From: CAZWLD01 sp964634685
GTDB taxonomy: Bacteria > Bacillota_I > Bacilli_A > Acholeplasmatales > JAEDCM01
Assembly: GCA_964634685.1 (NCBI GenBank)
Contig: CAZWLD010000053.1
Coordinates: forward strand, 1 to 10,164
Direction of reading: 5' to 3'
DNA: 10,164 bases
The notes below the pieces were generated by a model. The model ran no database searches and was not told the DNA's origin. It was given only the letters and a program-made list of their open reading frames with translations. Made by a program: the position numbers and the translations under genes. Of this stretch, positions 1 to 6,794 are shown in pieces. Within the stretch, counting starts at the first letter, position 1; each line of letters starts with the position of its first letter.

Positions 1-15
1 ATAAAACGCTATCAT

Positions 16-45
16 AAAAAAAGTTGGTCAAAAATCTGACCAACT
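16..45 (-). terminator. Rho-independent terminator of the amylase gene
   Basis: Inverted repeat AGTTGGTCA (22-30) and TGACCAACT (37-45), a perfect 9-bp stem with a 6-nt loop. On the minus strand it is followed by a run of seven T (16-22). It starts six bases after the amylase stop codon. Confidence 0.9.
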
Positions 46-50
46 ATTCT

Positions 51-2384
51 CTATTTCCAAGTAATATCAGTAATTACTTCACCATTTGAAACTGTTAAAT
101 TAACAGTCTGTTTTTTCTTGTTACTCCAGTCGACAGTACTACTATTCATTACTGCAATAATGATATAATCTAAATCACGTGGTAAATCAAAGACAATTTG
201 ATTATTGACGATACTTGCACTAATCCAAGAACCATCTACTCCATCCTTCCAAGCCCAAATACCAATTGTATCGCTTGATGATATACCCCAAGAGGCATCA
301 ATATCAATTTTCATTTGATAAGGCAATGTTCCAGTACTATCAATATAAATATGACAAATACGATCACCATCATCCTTTAAAATATAGCTACGGTCACCAC
401 CATCAGTTACATAGCCACTACCGGTATCCTTACCAATTAAGAATTTGAAATAAACAAGATCAAGTCCTTCAATGTTGATTGTTGCGGTTTTATATCCTTC
501 GCTATCAACGCCATCAAAATTCACCCAACGACCAGTCGATGTTGACCATTCCCAAACATTATATTCGCTATTTCCTTTATAGTGAATTACAACACTTGCT
601 AAATCAACTGGCTCTAAATCTTCAGTTTCAATAACAATTACACCATATCCCTGGAGGGTAATTGATGATGTGGTATTAGAAGTCTTATTACTATAAACTA
701 ATTTTGAGCCCGACAAGCTATAATTTACCGTTTTACTTGCCGATGAAGTATTAATACAGCATAAATAGGTTTTTCCTTTATAGCTTCTTGTAAAGCTACA
801 AATGGCATCATCTAAATAAACATTTTGATAATCACCAAAGCTAATAACATCATCATTAGACTTTAAATTCGTCATATCCTTATAAAATCTTAGCATCGAA
901 TTACTGTCAAGAAGCTGAGATGATGCGGAGGCAAGACTACTATTATGACTATCATAGCCATTAGTATTACCAGTCAAGGAAATAATTGAGGTCTGATATT
1001 TATTATCCCAAATATATGGCTGACGATATCCTAAATCACCATTGTCTTTACCATTATTTGTACCGGTCATTCCAAGCTCATCACCACTATAAATCCAAGA
1101 TAATCCTGGTAATAACATTTGGATAGCGGCACACGCCTTGGCCTTATCATCACTTCCAACATCAGACATAACCCGATTAATATCATGATTTGATAAAATC
1201 AATGAATTTAAATTATTGCCATTCTTTGCATTAAAATTAATAAGCTCATTAGAATAGACACCAGCAAGATTACTACCGGTTCCGTTATTAACAGATCCAA
1301 CGATATTACCGCGCATTGCAAAATCAAAACATGAATCAACGCCTTGCTCAAGATAATAAGCAATAGTGTCGCTTGAATAATCCAAAACCTCTAATGTCAT
1401 AAAGCAATCACTATCATAAGCGACTAAATCAGTATGAAGCTTATTGAAGAATTCAAGATTCTTATTAAAGTTTAAAGCACCTAAATCATCGCTTCCCTCA
1501 TATAGCTCCTTACCGCCCCAATCGCCGTAATTATAAACATGCTTAGCGCCATCAACACGGAAGCCATCAACACCTAAATCAAGCCAATATTTACATACAT
1601 CAAGCATTTCATTATACGTAGCTTCATTATCATAATTTAAGTCAGGCATTTGATCCCAGAAAACAGCAAAATAATAAGCTCCGTTCTTTTCGTAACGACT
1701 ATCAGTAACCTTTGTTGAGGTCCAACGATAATAGTCACGATATTTAGAATTACCTGCCGCTGATTTTTTAAACCATTCATTAGTTGTTGAGGTATGATTT
1801 ATAACTAAATCAAGCATTACAAAAATCTCACGCTTATGAGCCTCCTTTAAAAGCTCACGATAGGCATCTAAGCCCCCAAATGATTCGCGAATTGTATAAA
1901 AATCATCAACGTCATATCCGTGATATGAACCCGATTCATGAACTGGTGTTAACCACAATACATCGACATTTAAGTTTGTTTTTAAATAATCAAGATTTTG
2001 CGTTATTCCTTGAATATCTCCGGATATTACGCCACTATCATTTGTAAGATCACCATTCGCAAATGTATCAACGAAAATTTGATATCCGACGCGGGCATCA
2101 TTCTTGATTGATCTTCCCTCTGGAAATGGACGAGGTTCCTCGGTTGTTGTATCATTTGTTGTGGTACCATTATTCGTTGTAGTGTTGTTATTTGTTGTAT
2201 CGTTATTTGTGGTTTGATTACTAGTTGTATCACTGTTTGTAGTGCTATTACTAGTCGAACCATTATTTGTTGTCGTATCACTGCTAGTGCTGTCTTCTGT
2301 TGTTGTTTGAGCCGAAAAAGTACATCCAAAAAGAACAAGCATAGCTAACGTAATACATAAAACTACCTTCTTGATAAAAATCAC
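51..2384 (-). CDS. Secreted GH13 alpha-amylase-family lipoprotein with C-terminal carbohydrate-binding-like modules
   Basis: Extracellular glycoside hydrolase of family GH13, expected to act on alpha-1,4-glucans while tethered to the membrane. In order: lipoprotein signal with lipobox LFGC (Cys21), a Thr/Asn/Ser linker (about 27-82), then a TIM barrel. The four GH13 regions are visible: DLVINH (192-197), GFRVD with nucleophile Asp278, acid/base Glu332 in LEVL, and NHD (399-401). MPDLN (246-250) is the region-V signature of the intermediary group near GH13_36, as in the lipoprotein amylase of Halothermothrix orenii. Residues about 595-690 resemble CBM41 (VVIHY start, DGGDRSY); 691-777 look like a second starch-binding-type module. 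Exact substrate is not decided. The coordinates use the upstream-most GTG, which shares its G with the ribosome binding site AAAGGAG. Translation more plausibly starts at the ATC at 2375-2373, giving a signal beginning MKK. Confidence 0.93.
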   Translation of the reverse strand: MIFIKKVVLCITLAMLVLFGCTFSAQTTTEDSTSSDTTTNNGSTSNSTTNSDTTSNQTTNNDTTNNNTTTNNGTTTNDTTTEEPRPFPEGRSIKNDARVGYQIFVDTFANGDLTNDSGVISGDIQGITQNLDYLKTNLNVDVLWLTPVHESGSYHGYDVDDFYTIRESFGGLDAYRELLKEAHKREIFVMLDLVINHTSTTNEWFKKSAAGNSKYRDYYRWTSTKVTDSRYEKNGAYYFAVFWDQMPDLNYDNEATYNEMLDVCKYWLDLGVDGFRVDGAKHVYNYGDWGGKELYEGSDDLGALNFNKNLEFFNKLHTDLVAYDSDCFMTLEVLDYSSDTIAYYLEQGVDSCFDFAMRGNIVGSVNNGTGSNLAGVYSNELINFNAKNGNNLNSLILSNHDINRVMSDVGSDDKAKACAAIQMLLPGLSWIYSGDELGMTGTNNGKDNGDLGYRQPYIWDNKYQTSIISLTGNTNGYDSHNSSLASASSQLLDSNSMLRFYKDMTNLKSNDDVISFGDYQNVYLDDAICSFTRSYKGKTYLCCINTSSASKTVNYSLSGSKLVYSNKTSNTTSSITLQGYGVIVIETEDLEPVDLASVVIHYKGNSEYNVWEWSTSTGRWVNFDGVDSEGYKTATINIEGLDLVYFKFLIGKDTGSGYVTDGGDRSYILKDDGDRICHIYIDSTGTLPYQMKIDIDASWGISSSDTIGIWAWKDGVDGSWISASIVNNQIVFDLPRDLDYIIIAVMNSSTVDWSNKKKQTVNLTVSNGEVITDITWK
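2142..2306 (-). repeat. Low-complexity Thr/Asn/Ser linker coding repeat
   Basis: About 55 codons encoding almost only Thr, Asn, Ser, Gly and Asp, with near-repeats such as TTNNDTT and TTTNNGTTT. It lies between the lipidated Cys and the catalytic domain, so it probably acts as a flexible spacer from the membrane through the wall. Such tracts can vary in length by slippage. Confidence 0.8.
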
Positions 2385-2424
2385 TCCTTTATACTATTAT
2401 ACTAACTATTACTGCTTGATTCAA
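2384..2424 (-). promoter_or_regulatory. Promoter and ribosome binding site of the amylase gene
   Basis: -35 TTGAAT (2424-2419), 17-bp spacer, -10 TATAAT (2401-2396), then AAAGGAG (2390-2384). A start point about 7 bp after the -10 would fall at the ribosome binding site, giving a very short leader. No catabolite-repression (cre) palindrome was seen. Confidence 0.65.
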
Positions 2425-2432
2425 TTTCTTTA

Positions 2433-2472
2433 TTTAATTTTTTAATATTTTGTTGTATAATCAAAAAAGGAG
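2433..2472 (+). promoter_or_regulatory. Promoter and ribosome binding site of the thioesterase gene
   Basis: -10 TATAAT (2456-2461) with a weak -35 TTTAAT (2433-2438) at 17 bp, followed by AGGAG (2468-2472) ten bases before the ATG at 2483. It is divergent from the amylase promoter, and the two share the 98-bp gap. Confidence 0.5.
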
Positions 2473-2482
2473 AGTGAGACTT

Positions 2483-2977
2483 ATGAAGGTTGTAAAAAAG
2501 CAAGCAAATAGCCGTATGTGTATTATTTGTGGACTCGATAATAAAGCCGGAGTTCAAGCACCATTTTATGAAATGGAGGATAACTCGGTTGTGACTATAT
2601 TCAAATATAAAGAAATACACCAAAGCTACCCAGAACGTGTTCATGGTGGCTTAATCACCGCAATGCTCGACGAATTGGGATTACGTGCCCTTTGGCCCAT
2701 TGAACCTAATTGTTGGGGTGTAACCTTTGATTTGCAGACCAAATACCGAAAACCTGTTCCCTACGATAAAAAACTAATTGGCGTTGGAAAAATCATCAAA
2801 AATACCCCGCGCTTTATCGTCAGTGAGGCCAAAATCTATGATGAAAATAAAAATCTCCTTGCGGAAGCCAACATCAAATATCTAAAGCTTGATATTAACA
2901 AAATTGTCAAAGAGGTCGATGTTCACGAGGAAATGGCCTATTTAATTCAAGATAATGTCACTGAAATCGATGTATAA
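2483..2977 (+). CDS. PaaI-family hot-dog thioesterase-like protein
   Basis: A 164-residue cytoplasmic protein of the hot-dog fold, probably an acyl-CoA thioesterase; the substrate is unknown. The diagnostic helix start VHGGLITAMLDE is present (His54-Gly-Gly, Asp63-Glu64), as in PaaI/4HBT enzymes. An N-terminal Cys13-x2-Cys16 pair precedes the FYE segment, a layout common in clostridial PaaI-like proteins. The ATG at 2483 is preferred over an in-frame TTG at 2450, because AGGAG sits 10 nt upstream of it and the -10 box (2456-2461) overlaps the earlier reading. It is the only plus-strand gene here and is convergent with copA. No functional link to its neighbours is evident. Confidence 0.85.
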   Translation: MKVVKKQANSRMCIICGLDNKAGVQAPFYEMEDNSVVTIFKYKEIHQSYPERVHGGLITAMLDELGLRALWPIEPNCWGVTFDLQTKYRKPVPYDKKLIGVGKIIKNTPRFIVSEAKIYDENKNLLAEANIKYLKLDINKIVKEVDVHEEMAYLIQDNVTEIDV

Positions 2978-3005
2978 AAAAAGAGCATTGTGCTCTTATT
3001 TTTTT
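2976..3005. terminator. Bidirectional terminator between thioesterase and copA
   Basis: Stem AAGAGCA (2981-2987), loop TTG, TGCTCTT (2991-2997). It is flanked by A7 on the left and a T-rich run on the right, so it reads as a terminator on both strands. The stem overlaps the last codons of copA. Confidence 0.85.
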
Positions 3006-3187
3006 ACATCATAACCAGCTTTTTTAACCGCTTCAATGACTTCCTCCATTGAAACCTCACCGACAATATTAACCTTTTTCTTCTTTAAATCAATCGTACA
3101 ATCGGATACGTTTTCTAAAGCCATGATTGCTTCCCTTACACGCGCCTTACAATGTTCACACATCATTCCAGGTACAATAATTTCCAT
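2996..3187 (-). CDS. Possible internally initiated CopZ-like copper chaperone
   Basis: In-frame ATG at 3187-3185 (Met726 of CopA) would yield a 63-residue free HMA protein with GMMCEHC, the normal size and form of CopZ. On the minus strand AAAGGAG lies at 3205-3199, 11 nt upstream, as strong as the ribosome binding sites of genuine genes here. There is no stop codon between the pump and this module, so it is also part of the long protein. Whether the short form is made is inference. Confidence 0.4.
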   Translation of the reverse strand: MEIIVPGMMCEHCKARVREAIMALENVSDCTIDLKKKKVNIVGEVSMEEVIEAVKKAGYDVKK

Positions 3188-5362
3188 TTTTTCATCATCT
3201 CCTTTTATTGACTTAAAATTTCTAATTCTTAAAGCATTCAAAACAACACAAATACTCGATAAGCTCATCGCAACCGAGCCAATCATCGGATTCAATTTAA
3301 TCCCAAAAGGATAATATAGGACACCAGCCGCAATCGGAATACCGATGATATTATAAAAGAAAGCCCAAAATAAATTCATTTTAATATTTCGGAAAACCTT
3401 TTTACTTAGCCTAATCGCATTAACAACATCTAAAATACTATTATGGGTCAAAATAATATCCGCCGAATCAATCGCAATATCATTTCCTTGCTTAATCGAA
3501 ACCCCAACCGAAGCCTTCGTCAAAGCCACACTATCGTTGATTCCATCCCCAACCATCATAACCGTATGTCCTTCCTCTTGATACCGATTAATTAAATCAT
3601 TTTTATCAATAGGCAATAATTCAGAATAACATTCGTCAAGACCTAAGACATTATTAACTAAAAGAGAACTTTCTTTATTATCACCAGTTGCCATAACCGT
3701 TTTAATATTCATCCTTTTTAAAGCATCAATTGCCTTTTTACTGTCAGGCCTTAAACTGTCACCGACATTAAATACTCCGATTAATTTTTGGTTTTCAGCT
3801 AAATATATTTGCGTTTTTCCATTTTTTTCAATATCAATATTAACATCAACAAGCCTTTTATTTCCAAGCTCGTATAAATTGCCACCAATAATCCCTCTAA
3901 TTCCTTTTCCTGGCAATTCTTCAAAAGAATTAACCTCTAATACCTCTTGGGGTTTTTTCATAAATGCTTGAGCCAAAAAATGATTAGATTTAGCTTCAAG
4001 ACTTTTGGCAATTTGGATAATATCACCTTGATAATTGATAGATTGAGAGGATACAATTTCCATCATTCCATCCGTAAGAGTTCCCGTTTTATCTAATATT
4101 ACCGTATCAACACGATGAGCTATCTCCAAGGCAGTCGCACTTTTAATTAAAATACCATTGCTAGCGCCGACCCCAGTTCCAACCATTATCGCTACGGGTG
4201 TTGCTAGACCCAAAGCACAAGGACAGCTTATTACTAAAACACTAATTCCAATGGACAAAGCCAAGCTTATATCCTTACTTACAAATAAAAATATAAAAAA
4301 GCTAAGTAATGATATACCAATTACGGTTGGCACAAAATAAAAGCTTATTTTATCTGCCAAGGCTTGAATTGGTGCTTTAGAATTGCTAGCCTCCTCCACA
4401 AGCTCAATTATCTTCGCAATTGTACTTTCGTTATAAGTTGTAGTAGCTAAATATTCAAAGCTTCCATTTAGATTCCTTGAGCCACTGATAACTAAGGAAT
4501 CCTTAGAAACTGCCTCCGGAATAGCTTCTCCCGTGATTGATTGCTTGTCAACTAGGGATTCTCCTAAAATAATCCTTCCATCAACCGGAATATTCATTCC
4601 CGGCTTAATGATGATAATATCGCCAACCTTAACATCGTAAATATTGATGCTTTTTTCCTTGTCATTATCCCTAATTAACACTGTTTTAGGTGTCAAATCC
4701 ATTAATTTAGAAATGGCATCCTTGGTCTTCTTTTTCGATTTAGCTTCTAAAAATTTTCCCAAGGTAACCATCGTCAAAATTGTCCCCGCCGATTCAAAAT
4801 ATAAATCCATATGTAAGTGACCAAAGCCATTGGGGTCAATAATTATCTTTATTAAAACATATATTCCATAAACAATTGCCGATGTACTTGATAAAGCAAT
4901 CAGACTATCCATATTCGGGCTAAGCTTAAATAGCCTTTTGAAGCCGACCTTATAATAGCTGAAATTGATAACCACAATTGGAATTAATAAAGCTATTTGA
5001 ATCAAGCCAAACAATAATCCTCCATGAAATTCCATAATAAAGGGTGGTATATATAAGCCAATCATTTCTCCCATCGATACATACAATAAAGGAAGCAATA
5101 AGAAAATCGATATAATTACCCTTTGCTTCATCCAATCCTTTTTTTCTTCATATGAATATAGACTTGCATCATAGCCAGCCTCCACAACACTCCTGATAAT
5201 CGCTTCATCATCAATTATTTTCTCATCGTATTCAACAACCATTGAATTCGATAAAAGATTGACATTACATTTTAAAACACCATTTTTTGATGAAACAGCC
5301 TTTTCGACGTGACTACTACAGGATGAGCAAGTCATTTTATAAACATTAAATTTCTTTTTCAC
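2996..5362 (-). CDS. copA: Copper-exporting P1B-type ATPase with N- and C-terminal HMA domains
   Basis: Membrane pump expected to export Cu(I) using ATP. It has an N-terminal HMA metal-binding domain with MTCSSC (Cys12, Cys15), then transmembrane segments. TGEA (277-280) marks the actuator, CPC (380-382) the ion site, DKTGT (Asp424) the phosphorylation site and GDGIND (605-610) the hinge. The last helices carry YN (670-671) and MSLSS (699-703), which mark the Cu(I) subgroup P1B-1. The nucleotide-binding motif, usually SEHPLA, reads SNHFLA (459-464), so the conserved Pro is Phe. Residues 726-788 are a second HMA domain (GMMCEHC, Cys735/Cys738) with its own possible internal start. GTG start at 5362, with AGGTG in the end of csoR, 4 nt after the csoR stop, so the two genes form one operon. 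Confidence 0.96.
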   Translation of the reverse strand: MKKKFNVYKMTCSSCSSHVEKAVSSKNGVLKCNVNLLSNSMVVEYDEKIIDDEAIIRSVVEAGYDASLYSYEEKKDWMKQRVIISIFLLLPLLYVSMGEMIGLYIPPFIMEFHGGLLFGLIQIALLIPIVVINFSYYKVGFKRLFKLSPNMDSLIALSSTSAIVYGIYVLIKIIIDPNGFGHLHMDLYFESAGTILTMVTLGKFLEAKSKKKTKDAISKLMDLTPKTVLIRDNDKEKSINIYDVKVGDIIIIKPGMNIPVDGRIILGESLVDKQSITGEAIPEAVSKDSLVISGSRNLNGSFEYLATTTYNESTIAKIIELVEEASNSKAPIQALADKISFYFVPTVIGISLLSFFIFLFVSKDISLALSIGISVLVISCPCALGLATPVAIMVGTGVGASNGILIKSATALEIAHRVDTVILDKTGTLTDGMMEIVSSQSINYQGDIIQIAKSLEAKSNHFLAQAFMKKPQEVLEVNSFEELPGKGIRGIIGGNLYELGNKRLVDVNIDIEKNGKTQIYLAENQKLIGVFNVGDSLRPDSKKAIDALKRMNIKTVMATGDNKESSLLVNNVLGLDECYSELLPIDKNDLINRYQEEGHTVMMVGDGINDSVALTKASVGVSIKQGNDIAIDSADIILTHNSILDVVNAIRLSKKVFRNIKMNLFWAFFYNIIGIPIAAGVLYYPFGIKLNPMIGSVAMSLSSICVVLNALRIRNFKSIKGDDEKMEIIVPGMMCEHCKARVREAIMALENVSDCTIDLKKKKVNIVGEVSMEEVIEAVKKAGYDVKK

Positions 5363-5366
5363 ATTA

Positions 5367-5621
5367 TCACCTGCTTAATTTATTTAAAATATCAGCAACC
5401 TCATCAACCTTTTTATCGATATCTTCTCCATTTTTCATGCAATGATGTAGATGAGCATTTAAAACATCACAATTAGCCTTTTTTAAAATTGCAATCGTGG
5501 CCAAAAGCTGATTTGAAACATCGATACAATAGCGATCCTCTTCAATCATTTTTAAGATGCCCTCGAGTTGTCCTTTAGCGGTTTTAATTAAATTTGATAT
5601 TTTTGTCTTATCGGCCTTCAT
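5367..5621 (-). CDS. csoR: CsoR-family copper-sensing repressor
   Basis: An 84-residue all-helical DNA-binding repressor that releases its operator when it binds Cu(I). The family's Cys-His-Cys copper site is present at Cys32, His57 and Cys61, with the expected spacings of 25 and 4. Length matches the family. The start at 5621 is chosen over an upstream in-frame codon at 5663 because AGGAGG (5633-5628) lies 6 nt before it, and the extra 14 codons would lie over the operator. It is the first gene of the csoR-copA operon and probably represses its own transcription. Confidence 0.92.
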   Translation of the reverse strand: MKADKTKISNLIKTAKGQLEGILKMIEEDRYCIDVSNQLLATIAILKKANCDVLNAHLHHCMKNGEDIDKKVDEVADILNKLSR

Positions 5622-5627
5622 ATAATA

Positions 5628-5653
5628 CCTCCTACCACCCCACCCGGGTGGTA
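5628..5653 (-). promoter_or_regulatory. CsoR operator (GC-rich inverted repeat) overlapping the ribosome binding site
   Basis: Plus-strand TACCACCC (5633-5640) and GGGTGGTA (5646-5653) form an 8-bp inverted repeat around CACCC. Nested within is a perfect 12-bp palindrome, CCACCCGGGTGG (5640-5651). This fits the pseudo-palindromic TACC...GGTA type known for CsoR sites. It covers the expected transcription start and abuts AGGAGG, so a bound repressor would block the promoter. Confidence 0.8.
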
Positions 5654-5658
5654 TCTTT

Positions 5659-5687
5659 ATCATAGCATATCAAAAATTTTTTGTCAA
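5659..5687 (-). promoter_or_regulatory. Promoter of the csoR-copA operon
   Basis: Consensus -35 TTGACA (5687-5682), exactly 17 bp, -10 TATGAT (5664-5659). Expected start at about 5652, inside the CsoR operator. Confidence 0.85.
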
Positions 5688-5714
5688 ATAAAAAAGCCAA
5701 TCTTAATTGACCTT
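5685..5714 (-). terminator. Terminator after the 141-aa gene
   Basis: In the minus-strand transcript AAGGTCAAT pairs with ATTGGCTTT around the loop TAAG (9 bp with two G-U pairs), followed by a T-rich run (5695-5685). It overlaps the stop codon and touches the csoR -35 box. Confidence 0.65.
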
Positions 5715-6128
5715 TTTATTAACTCGATCGAGATTTTCAATTCTTTTATCAATTATATAAAATAAATCATTTAAGGAAGACTCATCCTTTACATCCAAGT
5801 AAACCCAATATCCTGTTTGGCAGAATTTCTTTTCACTAAAGGCTTTTTTACCATCCATAGATAAGATAGAGACATCGATTGTTCTTGTTACTCGAGGCTC
5901 AATTCTTTGCATAGCCATTAATAATTCATCACCAATTCTTAAATTAAATAAAAGATGGTCATCATCATATTTACAGCTAATAATATGCCCGCCTCGATGC
6001 ATATTTATGACCTTGAAATCATAAAAGGCATATTTACTTAATATTTCATCCAAAAGAGTCTTTTTATCCTTAAGGTATTCTCTTAACTCATCGATTGTTA
6101 AATCAACATCACTAATTATTCGATCCAT
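5703..6128 (-). CDS. Conserved-looking hypothetical protein, 141 aa
   Basis: I do not recognise this protein. It appears soluble, with no signal peptide or membrane segment. An acidic N-terminal helix region (about 1-32) is followed by what look like beta strands (FKVINMHRGGHIISCKY, then LLFNLRIGDELL) and a charged C-terminal helix. A Cys at 52, a Cys at 103 and a His-Arg-Gly-Gly-His stretch (about 44-48) are visible, but I cannot assign them a role. Start ATG at 6128 with GGAGG seven bases upstream, so translation is well supported. It sits alone between two terminators, downstream of hsp20 and upstream of csoR, so it is probably its own transcription unit. A weak extended -10 (TGATATAAT) ends at 6147, just ahead of it. 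Confidence 0.8.
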   Translation of the reverse strand: MDRIISDVDLTIDELREYLKDKKTLLDEILSKYAFYDFKVINMHRGGHIISCKYDDDHLLFNLRIGDELLMAMQRIEPRVTRTIDVSILSMDGKKAFSEKKFCQTGYWVYLDVKDESSLNDLFYIIDKRIENLDRVNKKVN

Positions 6129-6146
6129 TATAAAACCTCCATATCG

Positions 6147-6155
6147 ATTATATCA
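6147..6155 (-). promoter_or_regulatory. Possible extended -10 promoter of the 141-aa gene
   Basis: Minus-strand TGATATAAT (TG-n-TATAAT form) with -10 at 6152-6147, about 20 bp before the start codon. No good -35 was seen; that position lies within the hsp20 terminator. Confidence 0.4.
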
Positions 6156-6182
6156 AAAAGAAAAGGACTAATAAATAGTCCT
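6155..6182 (-). terminator. Terminator of hsp20
   Basis: AGGACTA (6164-6170), loop of five, TAGTCCT (6176-6182). On the minus strand it is followed by a T-rich tract TTTTCTTTTT. Confidence 0.85.
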
Positions 6183-6194
6183 CAAGAATTTAAA

Positions 6195-6620
6195 TTATTT
6201 GATCTCGATTAATTTTTTAGCAGGAGCTTGTTTTTCTTCCTTAGGAAGAGTAATTGTTAATACTCCTTCTTCCATCTTGGCATCAATTTGCGATTCATCA
6301 ATATCGCCAACATAGAAGCTTCGTTTATAGGAGCCATAATAACGCTCTTGTCGTACATAACGATGATTGCTTATTTCCTCTTTTTTAATAACTGCTGAAA
6401 TTGTTAAATAACCATTATCTAAGGAAATATTAACATCTTCTTTTTTCATTCCTGGAACATCAATTGTTAATTCATAGGAATCATCGGTTTCTTTAATATC
6501 GGTTTGCATTACTGGATGGTGGTTTTTTCTTCCTTCAAAAACTGGGAAGTCAAAGAAATCATCAAAAAATGGATCAAGACCAAAAATATTGTTTTCTTTT
6601 CTTACTAAATCGTTTCTCAT
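6195..6620 (-). CDS. hsp20: Small heat-shock protein, Hsp20/alpha-crystallin family
   Basis: An ATP-independent holdase chaperone that binds unfolding proteins in the cytoplasm. At 141 residues the length is typical for bacterial Hsp20. A Phe/Asp-rich N-terminal arm (PFFDDFFDF, 17-25) is followed by the alpha-crystallin domain (about 36-128), which shows DVPGMKKEDV (54-63) and GVLTITLPK (119-127). The C-terminal I-x-I anchoring motif is present as IEI (138-140). Start ATG at 6620 with GGAGG about 9 nt upstream. Expressed alone, with a CIRCE element over its promoter and a terminator directly after it. Confidence 0.96.
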   Translation of the reverse strand: MRNDLVRKENNIFGLDPFFDDFFDFPVFEGRKNHHPVMQTDIKETDDSYELTIDVPGMKKEDVNISLDNGYLTISAVIKKEEISNHRYVRQERYYGSYKRSFYVGDIDESQIDAKMEEGVLTITLPKEEKQAPAKKLIEIK

Positions 6621-6654
6621 AAGGGAACACCTCCAAATTAATCATTATAATTTT

Positions 6655-6678
6655 TTGTACTCTTTTCCTCAAGTACAA
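6655..6678 (-). promoter_or_regulatory. Hairpin at the 5' end of the hsp20 leader
   Basis: Inverted repeat TTGTACT (6655-6661) and AGTACAA (6672-6678), 7 bp, loop of 10. With a start near 6676 it would form the very 5' end of the hsp20 mRNA. It does not pair with the ribosome binding site, so it is more likely a stability element than a classic thermosensor. Confidence 0.45.
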
Positions 6679-6682
6679 CTAT

Positions 6683-6710
6683 ATTATATCACGTCTTTTA
6701 GCACTGTCAA
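6683..6710 (-). promoter_or_regulatory. hsp20 promoter
   Basis: -35 TTGACA (6710-6705), 16-bp spacer, -10 TATAAT (6688-6683): a vegetative sigma-A-type promoter. The -35 box sits inside the CIRCE spacer. Confidence 0.85.
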
Positions 6711-6724
6711 TATTAGAGTGCTAA
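6698..6724. promoter_or_regulatory. CIRCE element (HrcA operator)
   Basis: TTAGCACTG, 9 bp, GAGTGCTAA: the CIRCE consensus TTAGCACTC-N9-GAGTGCTAA with one mismatch (the ninth base). It overlaps the hsp20 -35 box, so HrcA is expected to repress hsp20 until heat or misfolding stress. Confidence 0.93.
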
Positions 6725-6743
6725 AATAGTATAAATATGCTTT

Positions 6744-6794
6744 GTTACATGAAAATTTGTAGCAGTTACATATGAAAACGACTTTTTGTTACAT
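6744..6794. repeat. Three GTTACAT repeats, phased at 21 and 23 bp
   Basis: GTTACAT at 6744-6750, 6765-6771 and 6788-6794. The first two are followed by GAAAA directly or two bases later. They fill the gap between natB and the hsp20 promoter, just upstream of CIRCE. No convincing natB terminator was seen in this gap. Confidence 0.5.

Noticed and set aside
2450..2482. TTG start giving an 11-residue extension of the thioesterase
   Set aside because: It lies over the -10 box and before the AGGAG that serves the ATG at 2483.
2402..2644. 80-codon minus-strand open frame opposite the start of the thioesterase gene
   Set aside because: It covers the divergent promoters and the strongly coding N-terminal part of the thioesterase, and has no recognisable domain.
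5622..5663. Upstream start adding 14 residues (MIKIPPGWGGRRYY) to CsoR
   Set aside because: It would translate the operator and ribosome binding site; the consensus promoter puts the transcript start near 5652, inside this stretch.
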